Source: Peribacillus asahii
GTDB lineage: Bacteria; Bacillota; Bacilli; Bacillales; DSM-1321
Direction of reading: 5' to 3'
NCBI RefSeq assembly: GCF_003570725.1
Contig: NZ_QWVS01000059.1
Location: 1 to 64,000, forward strand
Length of the DNA: 64,000 nucleotides
Position numbers and translations under genes: made by a program. A model generated the notes under the pieces. It did not search any database, was not told the DNA's origin, and worked only from the letters and a program-made list of their open reading frames with translations. The stretch's first letter is position 1. Each line of letters opens with the position of its first letter. Positions 63,265 through 64,000 of this stretch are shown here, in pieces.

Positions 63265-64000
63265 TACAATTTAATTGGTTCAAAGATGATTGGCATTGCT
63301 CCTCTGCCCTTTTATTTATCTGAAAAGGCAATTATCCTTACAGTAGGAGCGTTCTTACTTCTCTTCTTTAGTATTTCATTATTTACGACGATTCTTGTAC
63401 GAGTCAGTAAATTAATTGATTTATTCCAAGCAGGAGAAAAACCGAAAACGGAACCAAAAGTGTCCATCCTTCTATCTCTTCTCTCTGCATTCTTACTCAT
63501 CATCAGTTATTATTTAGCTACTACTGCGACGATGCAAACCTTACTTTTCCGAATGTTGCCGGTCATTGGAATGACAATTGTCGGAACGTACTTTTTTTAC
63601 ACACAGCTATCGGTATTTATAATGAAAATGCTGAAAAAAAACCGGATGCTTGTTTGGAAAAAACGAATTTAATTACGATTTCCAGTTTAGCATACCGCTT
63701 AAAAGATAATACACGCATGTTTTTTATGATTACCATTTTTTCGACCGTTGTCTTTTGCGCAGTTGGATCGCTTGTTTCTATGAATGTAATGAATAAGCAA
63801 TTCGATATGGAGTATCCAGCCGAAATTAGTTATATCGCGTTAAATGACGAACCAGTTCATCAACAACATTTACAGCAAATCGAAGGAGAATTGCAAGGAA
63901 AGCAAGTGAGCTATACAACAAATCAAGTTCCCATTAAATATATAGAAGTTGCTTCCTCAACTTCTCCATATCCTTCTGATAAGCTGGCCATTATTTCCTT
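63265..64000 (+). pseudogene. Decayed BceB/FtsX-type ABC permease
   Basis: The frame begins abruptly after a TGA with a segment like YNLIGSK, which in BceB permeases lies about 80 residues into the protein. The expected next about 60 residues are missing. Homology resumes at FYLSEKAIILTVGAF and continues to KNRMLVWKK, where a six-A run (63658-63663) shifts the frame. Reading on in the -1 frame restores TNLITISSLAYRLKDN and following FtsX-like sequence to the window edge. No bceA ATPase gene precedes it. Confidence 0.75.

Noticed and set aside
63655-63675. Programmed -1 frameshift in the BceB-type gene
   Set aside because: The A6 run is in the wrong phase for a classical heptamer, and the gene also lacks its 5' end and an internal segment, so decay is the simpler reading.

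Overview
The window looks like the chromosome of a low-GC, endospore-forming Bacillus-type Firmicute. It opens with the 5' end of a 16S rRNA gene on the minus strand. It then follows the B. subtilis yga/yfh gene order (rrn-ygxA-ygzB-perR-bcp-hemL-ygaE-ygaD-ygaC-ygaB-sspE-fabL-yfhS-mutY-yfhP-yfhJ-sspK-yfhH-recX-yfhF-yfhE-yfhD) with insertions. Spore genes (sspE, sspK, a coat-like protein) support a sporulator. The species cannot be named from the sequence alone.

Layout. 0-26.6 kb is the conserved backbone. Inserted in it are a D-2-hydroxyacid dehydrogenase, a K+ channel, a three-gene ABC-2 exporter, a glutamate synthase large subunit without its small subunit, and a DMT permease. 26.6-27.0 kb is a gene-free stretch with clustered DnaA boxes. 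27-34.3 kb holds a LysR regulator, small unknown genes, an AI-2E-type permease, xpaC-yaaN (TelA family), a repeat-containing coat-like protein and rluF. 34.5-42.3 kb is a complete Ter-type stress locus: three TerD proteins and TerC, followed by a predicted nucleoside-like-metabolite module (C-C bond lyase, two unusual PRTases, HAD phosphatase, HTH protein). Near-ideal sigma-W-type promoters (TGAAAC-N16-CGTATA) precede both the ter operon and xpaC-yaaN, so these units are probably one envelope-stress regulon. 42.4-52.8 kb carries an orphan CitA-like kinase, amtB with an unrecognised coiled-coil partner, a LysM-M14 peptidase, a secreted acidic protein, a truncated LXG toxin beside a SUKH immunity gene, an FAD oxidase, a lipoprotein, and a kinase-like gene preceded by a yybP-ykoY manganese riboswitch. 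53.3-58.6 kb is an osmoadaptation block (proH-proJ, opuE, opuD). 58.6-64 kb has two hydrolases, a permease, bcrC with a BceR-like box, and a decayed BceB-type permease running off the edge.

Small dispersed repeats (five copies, sharing a TTACTGCC..TTAAGT core) sit in intergenic gaps between 18.7 and 39.3 kb. No tRNA gene, CRISPR array, intact insertion sequence or prophage was seen.

Worth following up: the manganese riboswitch in front of a kinase-like gene, the DnaA-box cluster, the ter/telA regulon, the glutamate synthase leader with an ATGA-overlapping mini-ORF, a candidate structured RNA 3' of bcp, and the decayed LXG and BceB loci. Many start sites were moved inward to the codon with the best-spaced Shine-Dalgarno (SD) sequence; each entry says so.
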